This document shows positions 7,737-17,345 of a stretch of DNA of 64,000 nucleotides, piece after piece (position 1 is the first letter of the stretch; every line of letters starts with the position of its first letter). A program made the position numbers and the translations under genes. The stretch spans positions 1 through 64,000 of the forward strand of contig JAJFVL010000054.1 in assembly GCA_021371855.1 (NCBI GenBank), read 5' to 3'. This stretch comes from Bacteroidales bacterium. GTDB taxonomy: Bacteria; Bacteroidota; Bacteroidia; Bacteroidales; VadinHA17. Below the pieces are notes generated by a model that saw only the letters and a program-made list of their open reading frames with translations, did not search any database and was not told the origin of the DNA.

Positions 7737-9125
7737 CTACCTCACCTTCATAAACATTCTTCCCAACCTGACTTTTTTAAGACCTTCAGCCTCCTTGTTG
7801 AGGGACAACCAGATGAATTTTGGTTTGCCAACAATATGATCTTCAGGTACAAAACCCCAATATCTCGAATCGGCAGAATTATGACGGTTATCTCCCATCA
7901 TCCAGTAATAGTCCATCTTAAATGTGTAACGATCAGTTGCAACATTATTAATATATATGGTACTGCCTTCTACTCTCAGATCATTTTCTTCATATACATC
8001 TATTATTCTCTCATAAATACAGAGATTAGAAGTATCGAGTTTAACCGTTGCTCCTTTTACCGGAATCCACAGCGGGCCATAATTATCTTCATTCCACCCA
8101 TAATAAGGACTATAGGGGAAAATATGAGGTGCAAATTCACCTGCTCTTGCATATATCGGTGAGACCTCAGTTACATTTGAAAACTTTGATATTGTTTCAG
8201 CGTTGCTTTTTGTGAGAGGCAAATAATATGCCGAACCTGAGACCATAGTCTGGTCAGACTTTGAAATTCCCAGCCTTTCAAATGCTTTAGGATTGATAGT
8301 AGTTCCGTTTGTTCCGATTACATATGTGGTCTGCTGTGTTTTATTATCAGGTACAATCTTCCCGTTAATATACAGAACTCCTGATCTTATCATTACGGTA
8401 TCACCCGGAATACCAATACACCTTTTTACGTAATTATCTCTTCTGTCAACCGGCCGATATGTTACATGATATTTCTCCCAGATCTCTTTTCTTGCCATCT
8501 GGAGATAATAATTATCAGATTTAGGAGTTTCTTTTCCGTAGCTGTCCCTCATTTTCAACTCTCTGGCATTTCTTCTGACAATCTCATAGTAACTTGTCGC
8601 CTGCTCTTCAAGAACCACAGTGTCTCCTGCCGGAAAGTTAAAGACTATAGGGTCATTATTTTTCACCGTCCCGCCTCCAACCAGACGTTTGTATGGCCAG
8701 ATAACAAGATTGGACCACGATTGACTGTTGAATACAGGCATTGTATGCTGTGTAAATGGGAACGCAATAGGTGTGTTTGGCATTCTTGGCCCATAGGCAA
8801 GCTTGCTTACAAAAAGATGATCGCCTACGAGCAATGACTTTTCCATCGAGGGAGTAGGAATCCGATAGTTCTGAAAAAGAAAAATATTTATTAGGGTGAC
8901 TGCAATAACAGCAAAAATCAAGGCATCGAGCCATTCGACAAAGGTACTGTTCTTGCCATTTCTCTTTTTCCAGAAAGTCCAGTTTACCTTCTTACTGATA
9001 TAAGAATCATAGATTATTCCCAAACCAAGAAGGAGCCAGTAATTGCCAATCCATATAACTATCAGGACATAGATAACAACTGCAATTAAAAACCTTACAT
9101 TATTTTTTATAAAAGCTTTGATCAT
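7737..9125 (-). CDS. lepB: Signal peptidase I, long Bacteroidota form
   Basis: A 462-residue membrane protease that removes signal peptides from exported proteins. Two membrane segments near residues 10-40 and one near 66-84 precede the catalytic block: PTPSMEKSLLVGDHLFVSK contains Ser93, and NYVKRCIGIPGDTV carries the general-base Lys. GDNRHNSADSRYWGFVPEDHIVGK is the family's box E. It is longer than the E. coli enzyme because of a large insert between the blocks, which is normal in this phylum. It lies 41 bases downstream of dapB on the same strand, probably one transcript. Confidence 0.95.
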   Translation of the reverse strand: MIKAFIKNNVRFLIAVVIYVLIVIWIGNYWLLLGLGIIYDSYISKKVNWTFWKKRNGKNSTFVEWLDALIFAVIAVTLINIFLFQNYRIPTPSMEKSLLVGDHLFVSKLAYGPRMPNTPIAFPFTQHTMPVFNSQSWSNLVIWPYKRLVGGGTVKNNDPIVFNFPAGDTVVLEEQATSYYEIVRRNARELKMRDSYGKETPKSDNYYLQMARKEIWEKYHVTYRPVDRRDNYVKRCIGIPGDTVMIRSGVLYINGKIVPDNKTQQTTYVIGTNGTTINPKAFERLGISKSDQTMVSGSAYYLPLTKSNAETISKFSNVTEVSPIYARAGEFAPHIFPYSPYYGWNEDNYGPLWIPVKGATVKLDTSNLCIYERIIDVYEENDLRVEGSTIYINNVATDRYTFKMDYYWMMGDNRHNSADSRYWGFVPEDHIVGKPKFIWLSLNKEAEGLKKVRLGRMFMKVR

Positions 9126-9166
9126 GAGATACTTGTTTTAAAGACCGATAAAAGTAGAAATAATTA

Positions 9167-9883
9167 TCAGAATCCCATCACATTGTCCATTGTGAAAATT
9201 CCTTTTTTAGAATGGATGAATTCAGCGGCGATAACAGCTCCCAAAGCAAGACCTTTTCTGCTTTTAGCTTCATGTCTCAGACTTATTGAATCAATATCCG
9301 ATTCCCAGGTAACAGTATGAGTACCCGGAACATTCCCTTCCCGGACAGAACGTATCGGAACAGAATTTTCAGTTTTCTCACTCTCAAAACACCATTTATT
9401 ATAGCCGGGATGTTGCTCAACAATCCCACCGGCAAGTGTTATTGCAGTGCCGCTTGGGGCATCAAGTTTTTTTATATGATGAATCTCTTCTATAGATACA
9501 TTATAATCATTATACCTGCTCATCTGTTTTGCCAGTTCTGAGTTGAGCCGGAAAAGAAGATTTACGCCGATACTGTAATTTGAGGAGTGTATAAATGAAG
9601 TTCCATTCTTTCTACAGATTTCAACAGCTTTATCATAATTTTCCAGCCAGCCTGTAGTACCAGAAACAACGGGAACCTTCAACTCGAGACATTTGATGAT
9701 GTTATCAAATGCAGCATCGGGAAATGAAAACTCAATGGCAACATCAATTCCTTTCAGGTTGGTCTTATTCAGATCATCAACATTATCCTGATCAACAATA
9801 AGTTCAATTGAGTGGCCTCTTTTAACAGCTATCGCTTCAATTTCGTGCCCCATTCTTCCATATCCTATTAATGCAATGTTCAT
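9167..9883 (-). CDS. dapB: 4-hydroxy-tetrahydrodipicolinate reductase
   Basis: The start is placed at the ATG at 9881-9883, so that the protein begins MNIALIGYGRMGHEIE with the nucleotide-binding glycine motif. A longer in-frame start at 9943 would add 20 residues with no family match. The 238-residue product carries GTTGW, SNYSIGVN and the active-site motif EIHHIKKLDAPSGTA. It reduces hydroxy-tetrahydrodipicolinate with NAD(P)H in lysine and diaminopimelate synthesis. First gene of the likely dapB-lepB transcript. Confidence 0.96.
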   Translation of the reverse strand: MNIALIGYGRMGHEIEAIAVKRGHSIELIVDQDNVDDLNKTNLKGIDVAIEFSFPDAAFDNIIKCLELKVPVVSGTTGWLENYDKAVEICRKNGTSFIHSSNYSIGVNLLFRLNSELAKQMSRYNDYNVSIEEIHHIKKLDAPSGTAITLAGGIVEQHPGYNKWCFESEKTENSVPIRSVREGNVPGTHTVTWESDIDSISLRHEAKSRKGLALGAVIAAEFIHSKKGIFTMDNVMGF

Positions 9884-9986
9884 AATCAATTGTTTTTTTG
9901 CGAAATTACCTGTTTTGAAATTCTGTGCATCATCTGATATCAACTAAATTCTTAAAAAGAAGTTAAAATATTTCCCCGTTAATATA

Positions 9987-9994
9987 TATTTTTG
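9987..9994 (+). promoter_or_regulatory. Candidate -7 box upstream of the amidohydrolase
   Basis: TATTTTTG matches TAnnTTTG, 84 bases before the start at 10078. There is no convincing -33 box. The 194-bp divergent intergenic region 9884-10077 should also contain the dapB promoter, for which I see only a one-mismatch box. Confidence 0.3.
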
Positions 9995-10077
9995 ATAAAA
10001 ATGTGGAGATTATGCATTTAATACTTTATTGTTCCTAATATAAAATTACATATTTCCATTTTCAAATATATCAGACA

Positions 10078-11766
10078 ATGAGAAACATCATCACTACAAT
10101 ATCAATATTAGCTATGATAATTACCAGTTCATGTACAATAAAAGAAAAGGCCGATCTGGTAATAATTAACGGAAAGGTCCTTACCATTGATGAAGCCAAT
10201 CCTGCCGCTGAAGCTATTGCAATTAAAGGGGAAGCTATAATAGCTGTTGGCTCTACAAAAGAAATCTCCGGTCTGATACAAAAGAACCATACAAAAGTTA
10301 TCGATGCAGGCAGACGTCTCGTAATCCCAGGTTTTAATGATGCTCATGTGCACTTTGGACCACTTGATCCAGATTATGTAGAACTCAGATATACCACTGA
10401 TCCATCAACCATTACTGAAAAAGTCAGGATACAGGTTGCAAAGTCTAAACCTGGAGAGCTTATTGAAGGTGGACACTGGGATCACGAGATGTTCACTGAC
10501 AGGAACTGGCCGACAAAGGAACTTATTGATAAAGTATCACCTGATAATCCGGTAATTCTCCACAGATCAGACGGTCACTCTCTTCTCGTCAATTCATATA
10601 TTCTGAAAGCATCAGGCATCACCAGGAATACTCCTGATCCATTCGGAGGAGAGATTCAGAGATATCCTTTAACTGGTGAACCTACAGGAATATTAAAGGA
10701 AAATTCCATGAACCTGATAAAAACAGGAGAGACTAAAAAAGTGCGGACCGCTGAAGAGAAAGCTACCAGTATATGGCAGGGGTATTTGCTTGCTTTAAAA
10801 GAGGCCCGCGAAGTTGGGGTAACAAGCCTTCAGATACCTGGCAACGCTGATTTTGAAGCATATGAAAAGCTTCAGAAAGAAGGCCTTCTGACAAGCAGGA
10901 TCGATATTGGCAAATCGCTCACCGGAGATACCTCTAGTCTGAAGCAATATATAGAACTCGAAAAGAAATATCCGAAAGGCAAAAACTGGATCAGATTCGG
11001 ATATCTGAAATCATTTATTGACGGATCAATGGGATCAGGAACTGCATTAATGTTTGAACCGTTTCTTGATAATCCCGGAACATCCGGAATTGCGATGTGG
11101 GCGTATGAAGATTTTGAAAATGCTGTCATTACTGCTGATAAATATGGATTTCAGATTGGTGTCCATGCTATAGGTGACAAGGGGGATAACTGGGTGCTTA
11201 ATGCTTTCGAAAAGGTACAAAAGGTGAATGGGAAGCACGACAGCCGTCATCGTATCGAGCATGCCCAGACACTTATCCCTGAAGACATACCACGCTTTGC
11301 TCAATTAGGCGTTATTGCATCAATGCAACCCACACATTGCATAACCGATAAGAGATTCTGCGAAAAACGTATAGGGCCTGAACGATCAAAAGGTGCTTAT
11401 GCATGGAAAAGCCTTGCCAATGCAGGTGCCATCCTTGCTTTTGGTACAGATTACCAGGTAGAACCATTGAATCCTATGGAGGGACTATATGCTTCAGTTA
11501 CAAGGAAAGACAGGCTTGGAGAAGAAGGTGAAGGATGGTATCCTGAACAAAAAATTACAATGGAGGAAGCAATCAGGTATTATACTCTGGGTTCTGCCTA
11601 CGCTCAATTTATGGAAAACCGGAAGGGAATGATAAAACCCGGTTATCTTGCCGATATTGTCATCACCGACAAAGACCTCCTTACCATCCCTGAGAATGAG
11701 ATCATGAAAACAAAGATCGATTACACTATTACCGGTGGAAAAATTGTTTATTCGTCCGGTAAATAG
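10078..11766 (+). CDS. Amidohydrolase (YtcJ-like, amidohydrolase 3 family), lipoprotein
   Basis: A 562-residue metal-dependent hydrolase with a lipoprotein signal (ITSSC, Cys19). The N-terminal beta domain (ADLVIINGKVLTIDEANPAAEAIAI) leads to the barrel motif FNDAHVHFG (metal HxH). Later come HAIGDKGDNWVLNAFE, RIEHAQTL and FGTDYQVEPLNPMEG, and the C-terminus returns to the beta domain (GYLADIVITDKDLLTIPENEI). These are the marks of amidohydrolase_3/YtcJ proteins, which act on N-acyl or amide compounds. The substrate is unknown. Single gene, extracytoplasmic. Confidence 0.88.
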   Translation: MRNIITTISILAMIITSSCTIKEKADLVIINGKVLTIDEANPAAEAIAIKGEAIIAVGSTKEISGLIQKNHTKVIDAGRRLVIPGFNDAHVHFGPLDPDYVELRYTTDPSTITEKVRIQVAKSKPGELIEGGHWDHEMFTDRNWPTKELIDKVSPDNPVILHRSDGHSLLVNSYILKASGITRNTPDPFGGEIQRYPLTGEPTGILKENSMNLIKTGETKKVRTAEEKATSIWQGYLLALKEAREVGVTSLQIPGNADFEAYEKLQKEGLLTSRIDIGKSLTGDTSSLKQYIELEKKYPKGKNWIRFGYLKSFIDGSMGSGTALMFEPFLDNPGTSGIAMWAYEDFENAVITADKYGFQIGVHAIGDKGDNWVLNAFEKVQKVNGKHDSRHRIEHAQTLIPEDIPRFAQLGVIASMQPTHCITDKRFCEKRIGPERSKGAYAWKSLANAGAILAFGTDYQVEPLNPMEGLYASVTRKDRLGEEGEGWYPEQKITMEEAIRYYTLGSAYAQFMENRKGMIKPGYLADIVITDKDLLTIPENEIMKTKIDYTITGGKIVYSSGK

Positions 11767-11867
11767 ACTTCAGCATTATAAAAACACTTAATAGATTCCT
11801 CAGAGTTATACCACTATATGAAAATCCAACTAATATTTCACAGAGTTGAATTGTTTAGGGTCAGGTT

Positions 11868-12110
11868 TTAGTGAGATAAAAAATACAATATTTTCAATGC
11901 CTCTTCTCTGCTGTTTCCACAAAATTCCGGTTCGGCTTTGTAATCATCGCATACTTTAGGCCTGGCAGGATCATTGAAAATGGCACATTTATAATCATCG
12001 AGCAAGTGGATGCATCTGACTCCTGCAGGTTTTCCATCAGGCATACCTGGTATTGGAGAGGAGATCGAAATTTCTATGCAGCAAGCGCCACAACCGGGAC
12101 GACAATACAT
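11868..12110 (-). CDS. YkgJ-family cysteine-cluster protein
   Basis: An 80-residue protein starting MYCRPGCGACCIEISIS, with the CxxxCxxCC cluster followed by GVRCIHLLDDYKCAIFNDPARPKVCDDY. This matches small proteins of the YkgJ/zinc- or iron-chelating family. The cysteines probably bind a metal or Fe-S centre; the function is not established. It is divergent from trmD with 72 bases between them. Confidence 0.8.
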   Translation of the reverse strand: MYCRPGCGACCIEISISSPIPGMPDGKPAGVRCIHLLDDYKCAIFNDPARPKVCDDYKAEPEFCGNSREEALKILYFLSH

Positions 12111-12182
12111 AAGTGCTATATTTATATGCGAATATGGCCAAAAATACTATTTTATTGTAATTTTGAGTAAACAAAATAAAGA

Positions 12183-12863
12183 ATGCGAATAGATATAATA
12201 ACCGTTTTACCGGAATTGCTTGAAAGTCCGTTGAATCACTCCATAGTTAAAAGAGCAAAAGAAAAGAAACTCGTTGAGATCAATATTGTTAACCTTCGTG
12301 ACTTTACAAAAGATAAATATAAAAGTGTCGATGATTACGCTTTTGGCGGTGGTGCAGGTATGGTGATGATGATAGAGCCTGTTTACAAGGCAATTGAAAA
12401 ACTTAAAGGTGAAAGAGACTATGATGAAATAATCTATACATCACCTGATGGGGAGAAGTTTAATCAGAAGATAGCAAACCAGCTATCTCTTCTGAATAAT
12501 ATAATAATCCTTGCAGGACATTATAAAGGAGTGGACCAGAGAATACGTGATTATCTTGTAACCCGGGAAATATCGATTGGCGACTATGTACTTTCAGGCG
12601 GAGAAATACCTGCAGCTGCTATTACAGATGCAATTGTAAGACTTATTCCCGGTGCTCTCACCGATGAGCAGTCTGCCCTCTCCGACTCGTTTCAGGATGA
12701 TCTCCTGGCGCCACCGGTTTACACAAGACCTTCAGATTTTAAAGGATGGAAAGTTCCTGATATTCTTTTATCGGGAAACACAGGTTTAATTGATAAATGG
12801 AGACACGAACAGTCTGTTGAAAGAACGAAAAAATTAAGGCCAGACCTGACAGATAATGAATAA
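12183..12863 (+). CDS. trmD: tRNA (guanine-N1)-methyltransferase
   Basis: A 226-residue SPOUT methyltransferase that makes m1G37 in tRNAs reading CNN codons and prevents frameshifting. Motifs: MRIDIITVLPELLE at the start, DDYAFGGGAGMVMMIEP, GHYKGVDQRIRDYL, and the knot IGDYVLSGGEIPAAAITDAIVRLIPGAL. It has full family length. A TAATTTTG box at 12158-12165 could be its -7 element. The last 8 bases overlap the start of the next gene. Confidence 0.97.
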   Translation: MRIDIITVLPELLESPLNHSIVKRAKEKKLVEINIVNLRDFTKDKYKSVDDYAFGGGAGMVMMIEPVYKAIEKLKGERDYDEIIYTSPDGEKFNQKIANQLSLLNNIIILAGHYKGVDQRIRDYLVTREISIGDYVLSGGEIPAAAITDAIVRLIPGALTDEQSALSDSFQDDLLAPPVYTRPSDFKGWKVPDILLSGNTGLIDKWRHEQSVERTKKLRPDLTDNE

Positions 12864-15800
12864 GAAAACTTTAATAACAAGACTGGTTTTTTTTATGTCA
12901 GTTGCAGGAATATTTTTTTCCTGTTCTGATAGCGGAATCCACGACTATCTGAAACAAGGATTCATAAATCCTCCTGATTCAGCAAGGCCTGGAGTTTACT
13001 GGTATTTCATGGATGGGAATCTTGATCGTGATGCTATGACAGCTGATCTTGAGTCAATGAAAAAAGCAGGTATCGGGTATGTCTTGTTTCTGGAAGTCAA
13101 CGTCGGGGTACCCCGCGGAAAGGTTGATTTCCTGAGCGAAGAATGGCAGGAACTCTATAAGCATGCAGTAAAAGAATCAGAGCGCCTTGGTATAAGGCTC
13201 GTTCTTGGATCAGGTCCAGGCTGGGCCGGAAGCGGAGGACCCTGGATTAATCCTGCCAAATCGATGATGCATCTTGTTGCAAGCGATACTACGGTATCAG
13301 GTCCGGCAGAATTCAATGGAATTCTCTCTGTTCCAAAGCCTAAGAAACCATATTTCGGAGAAAGAAGTCTGACTCAAACACTTACCCGGCAACGTAATAA
13401 CTGGTACCAGGATGTGGTTGTCCTTGCTTTCCCCACTCCACGAGTCTCATTAAAGATCGCACGTATTGATGAAAAAGCACTTTATTACCGTGCTCCCTAT
13501 ACTTCTCAGCCCGGAGTTTTTCCATATTTGCCCGCTCCTGCTGAGTTTCAGGAAACAGTTGGATCAGCAATTGATGAGAGTAAAATTATTGACCTCTCCG
13601 GCAAACTCCGGGAAGATGGAAGCCTGCAATGGAAAATCCCCGACGGAAAATGGACCATCATGCGATTCGGGAAACGCAATAATGGAGCTGTTACCCGCCC
13701 CGCCCCTGCTCCCGGACTGGGCTTTGAATGCGATAAATTCGATACAGTATCATTCGATTATCATTACAATTCTTATGTCGGAAAACTGATCAGCAAAACA
13801 CAACCCGGGAAGAGCGTAACCGGAGGAGGCTGGACAATGATACATATCGACAGTTGGGAAATGGGATCACAGAACTGGAGCCCCCATTTCAGGGAAGAGT
13901 TCAAAAAACGCCGCGGTTATGATCCACTTTTATTCCTGCCGGTATATTCAGGTTTTATTGTCAATAGTTCAGAGATGAGTGAGCGTTTTCTATGGGATGT
14001 TCGTCAGACTTCAAATGAACAGATAGTTGAATACCACGCCGGCCGCTTTAAAGAGCTCGGACGACGAAACGGATTCCGGCTCTCTATTGAGCCTTATGAT
14101 ATGAATCCTGCAGCAGATCTCGATCTGGGAAGTGTAGCAGATGTACCCATGTGCGAATTCTGGAGTGATGGCTACGGTTTTAATTCGTCATTCAGTTGTT
14201 TTGAGGCAACCTCAGTTGCTCATGTTAAGGGAGTTCCGGTCGTTGGAGCGGAATCCTTTACAGCCGCAGGAAATGAGGCATGGAAACAATATCCGGGTAT
14301 TATGAAGAATCAGGGCGACTGGGCTTTCTGTGTGGGAATAAACCGGATGTTCTATCATACTTTCTCACATAAACCTTTTCCTGAAAAATACCGTCCCGGG
14401 ATGACAATGGGACCTTATGGAGTACATTGGGACAGGGGTCAGACATGGTGGCCAATGGCGGAAGGATACCATAAATACATCACAAGATGCCAGTATCTCC
14501 TTTCACAGGGAAAAGCAGTTGCAGATATCCTGTATCTGACACCTGAAGGTGCTCCACAGGTATTTCTGCCACCTGCATCCGCTCTTGAAGGCACAGCAGT
14601 TATGCCTGATAAACGGGGTTATTCATTTGATGGATGCTCTCCACTCTGCCTTATTAAAAATGCATCTGTTAAGAAAGGCAGGATCGTTTTCCCAGGAGGA
14701 GGTTCGTACAGGATCATGGTATTACCGGATGTTCAGACAATGACACCGGAATTGGTTTCCAAAATCGGTTCTCTTGTACAGGCCGGAGCAACTGTAATTG
14801 GCAATCCTCCTGTAAAATCGCCATCACTTGTTAACTATCCGGAATGTGACCAAAAGGTTAAAACATTAGCAGAAAATATCTGGGGAAAAGAAAAAATACC
14901 CTGGAATCTGTCAGAACACACATACGGTTCAGGTAAGATATGGTGGGGGAAAATACTTAAAAACCGTCTTTCAGGTAATTTAACAGGTAAAGATACTCTG
15001 AATCTTTTCCCCGATTACCAGGTCACTGCATCATTACTGAGCAGTGCAGGTATAAAAGAGGACTTTATCTCTTCAGGAAGTATCCGGTACACGCACAGGT
15101 CAATGACTGATCGTGATGTTTACTTTATTTCAAACCGGACAGAGTTTCCTGTCTCAGATACCTGTATTTTCCGTGATGGCACGATGAATGCAGAAATATG
15201 GAATCCGGTCACAGCTGAAATTATTCCCATCGGGTGTTTATCGAAGACAGATGGCACAACATCAATGTTTGTAAAACTCGATGCCTTCCAAAGTTATTTT
15301 GTAGTGTTCCATCACAGACAAAATCCAGATAAAAACAAGAATCTTACCGTAGATATGCTTCAGGAAAAACAGACACTCTTTACTCTGGAAGGACCATGGA
15401 ATGTGACTTTCGATACAACATGGGGCGGTCCTGCAGAGGTTGTGTTTGACAGCCTTACTGATTGGTCAAAAATGTCTGAAGATGGGATAAGGTATTACTC
15501 AGGAATTGCAGTTTACAGGAAATCTTTTGACCTCCCCGGAAATACAGAAATATCGGAAAAATCAAGATATTTTCTGGATCTTGGTAAGTTGAAAAATATG
15601 GGAAGAGTAAAATTAAACGGCATGGATCTTGGCATTTTATGGACTTCACCATTTCAGGCAGATATCACCGATGCTCTGAAAATAAAAGATAACCAGCTTG
15701 AGATTGAGGTTGCCAACTTATGGATAAACAGGCTGATTGGAGATGAGACACAACCATGGGACGGAGTAAAAGATAATAAATGGCCTGAATGGCTTGTAAA

Positions 15801-15921
15801 CGGAACGCCCCGCCCAAGCAAAAGGTATACATTTACAACTCATCATTTCTACAAGAAAGACGATCCGCTTTCAGAATCAGGATTGATAGGTCCGGTAAGT
15901 ATCCAGAAAAGGCAGGAGTAG
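12856..15921 (+). CDS. Large rhamnosidase-like glycoside hydrolase (GH106-type), lipoprotein
   Basis: A 1021-residue lipoprotein (FFSC lipobox, Cys23). The N-terminal half resembles GH106-type alpha-L-rhamnosidases and related uncharacterised hydrolases: RPGVYWYFMDGNLDRDAMTADL, MKKAGIGYVLFLEVNVG, LVLGSGPGWAGSGGPW, then IDSWEMGSQNWSPHFREEFKKRRGYDP. The C-terminus is a galactose-binding-like beta sandwich (KSFDLPG...VKLNGMDLGILWTSPFQADIT...LEIEVANLWINRLIG). It probably removes sugars from plant or other polysaccharides at the cell surface; rhamnose is a family-based guess. Its start lies 8 bases inside trmD, so it may be co-transcribed. Confidence 0.8.
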   Translation: MNKKTLITRLVFFMSVAGIFFSCSDSGIHDYLKQGFINPPDSARPGVYWYFMDGNLDRDAMTADLESMKKAGIGYVLFLEVNVGVPRGKVDFLSEEWQELYKHAVKESERLGIRLVLGSGPGWAGSGGPWINPAKSMMHLVASDTTVSGPAEFNGILSVPKPKKPYFGERSLTQTLTRQRNNWYQDVVVLAFPTPRVSLKIARIDEKALYYRAPYTSQPGVFPYLPAPAEFQETVGSAIDESKIIDLSGKLREDGSLQWKIPDGKWTIMRFGKRNNGAVTRPAPAPGLGFECDKFDTVSFDYHYNSYVGKLISKTQPGKSVTGGGWTMIHIDSWEMGSQNWSPHFREEFKKRRGYDPLLFLPVYSGFIVNSSEMSERFLWDVRQTSNEQIVEYHAGRFKELGRRNGFRLSIEPYDMNPAADLDLGSVADVPMCEFWSDGYGFNSSFSCFEATSVAHVKGVPVVGAESFTAAGNEAWKQYPGIMKNQGDWAFCVGINRMFYHTFSHKPFPEKYRPGMTMGPYGVHWDRGQTWWPMAEGYHKYITRCQYLLSQGKAVADILYLTPEGAPQVFLPPASALEGTAVMPDKRGYSFDGCSPLCLIKNASVKKGRIVFPGGGSYRIMVLPDVQTMTPELVSKIGSLVQAGATVIGNPPVKSPSLVNYPECDQKVKTLAENIWGKEKIPWNLSEHTYGSGKIWWGKILKNRLSGNLTGKDTLNLFPDYQVTASLLSSAGIKEDFISSGSIRYTHRSMTDRDVYFISNRTEFPVSDTCIFRDGTMNAEIWNPVTAEIIPIGCLSKTDGTTSMFVKLDAFQSYFVVFHHRQNPDKNKNLTVDMLQEKQTLFTLEGPWNVTFDTTWGGPAEVVFDSLTDWSKMSEDGIRYYSGIAVYRKSFDLPGNTEISEKSRYFLDLGKLKNMGRVKLNGMDLGILWTSPFQADITDALKIKDNQLEIEVANLWINRLIGDETQPWDGVKDNKWPEWLVNGTPRPSKRYTFTTHHFYKKDDPLSESGLIGPVSIQKRQE

Positions 15922-15960
15922 AAAAATTGATACAGAGTTCACAGAGAATTTATAAAGAAA

Positions 15961-15992
15961 ACCGGGAGAAACCTGGTACCGATTTTTTATTT
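15961..15992 (+). terminator. Probable terminator after the glycosidase
   Basis: ACCGGG (15961-15966), loop AGAAA, CCTGGT (15972-15977) form a six-pair stem with one G-T pair, followed shortly by TTTTTTATTTT. It lies 40 bases after the stop codon. Confidence 0.5.
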
Positions 15993-16064
15993 TGAAATAA
16001 TAAAAAGCTTTCGTAAGATTGTATTCACAAATATCTGTTTCTTAATTATTTAATAATCAACAAC

Positions 16065-17276
16065 ATGAATGCACAGGATTATATAAATCGCGAAGACAAA
16101 TACGGAGCTCATAATTACCATCCACTACCGGTAGTTCTTGAGAGAGGTGAAGGTCCATTTGTCTGGGATGTCGACGGGAAGCGTTATTTTGACTTTCTTT
16201 CAGCCTACTCCGCAGTAAATCAGGGTCATTGCCACCCTGCAATAGTAAAGGCATTAACTGAACAGGCAAAGAAGCTTACTCTGACATCAAGGGCATTCTA
16301 CAATAATGTTCTTGGTGAATATGAAGAATATGTGACAAAGTATTTCGGGTATGATAAAGTACTTCCCATGAACTCAGGTGCTGAAGGTGATGAAACTGCT
16401 TTGAAACTGTGCCGTAAATGGGGATATAAGAAAAAAGGTATCAAACAGGATCAGGCAAAGATAATCTGTTGTGAAGGTAATTTTCATGGTCGTACTATCA
16501 CAATTATATCTATGTCGGTTGACCCGGAAGCAAGAAATGATTACGGTCCTTTTACTCCCGGTTTCATAAAGATTCCTTATAATGATATACCTGCACTGGA
16601 AAAAGCTCTTGAAGATCCCGACGTAGCCGGATTCCTTGTTGAACCGATTCAGGGTGAAGCTGGTGTATTTGTACCTGATGAAGGTTATCTTAAAAAAGCA
16701 TACGATCTGTGTCATAAGAAAAATGTACTCTTCATCGCCGATGAGGTACAGTCTGGAATTGCCCGTACCGGAAAACTTCTTGCCTGCGATCATGAAGGTG
16801 TTCGTCCTGACATCCTTATTCTTGGCAAAGCTCTTTCCGGAGGCATTATGCCCATTTCAGCAGTATTGGCTGATGATGATATTATGCTAACCATTCTTCC
16901 CGGTGAACATGGATCAACTTTCGGTGGCAACTGCCTTGCTGCAAAAGTGTCAATTGCAGCTCTTGAAGTAATTAAAAATGAAAAACTTGCCGAAAATGCT
17001 GACCGCCTTGGAAAAATTTTCCGTGAAGAGCTCAAAAGTGTCAAGTCGGATATGATCGAACTGGTACGCGGAAAAGGATTGCTGAACGCTGTTGTTATCA
17101 AACCAAAAAATGGCAAACAGGCATGGGATGTATGTCTGGCCATGAGAGACAATGGAGTGTTGGCAAAACCGACCCACGATCATATTATCAGATTTGCACC
17201 ACCTCTCATTATTACCGAAAAACAGATCAGGGAAGCTATCGGACTGATTAAGGAGACTTTTAAGCTCTTTGAGTAG
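16065..17276 (+). CDS. rocD: Ornithine-oxo-acid aminotransferase
   Basis: A 403-residue class III PLP aminotransferase. Markers are the N-terminal YGAHNYHPLPVVLERGEG, LPMNSGAEGDETALKLCRKWGY, FHGRTITIISMS, the aspartate motif LFIADEVQSGIARTGK and the PLP lysine in LILGKALSGGIMPISAVLAD, plus GEHGSTFGGNCLAAK. These match ornithine aminotransferase, which converts ornithine and 2-oxoglutarate to glutamate semialdehyde and glutamate. Cytoplasmic; single gene after a terminator. Confidence 0.93.
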   Translation: MNAQDYINREDKYGAHNYHPLPVVLERGEGPFVWDVDGKRYFDFLSAYSAVNQGHCHPAIVKALTEQAKKLTLTSRAFYNNVLGEYEEYVTKYFGYDKVLPMNSGAEGDETALKLCRKWGYKKKGIKQDQAKIICCEGNFHGRTITIISMSVDPEARNDYGPFTPGFIKIPYNDIPALEKALEDPDVAGFLVEPIQGEAGVFVPDEGYLKKAYDLCHKKNVLFIADEVQSGIARTGKLLACDHEGVRPDILILGKALSGGIMPISAVLADDDIMLTILPGEHGSTFGGNCLAAKVSIAALEVIKNEKLAENADRLGKIFREELKSVKSDMIELVRGKGLLNAVVIKPKNGKQAWDVCLAMRDNGVLAKPTHDHIIRFAPPLIITEKQIREAIGLIKETFKLFE

Positions 17277-17345
17277 AAGATTGTTTATTTTCTGAGCGAA
17301 AATGGTTTTCCACTTTGAGGCAACAGGTTAATCAAATTAATATTT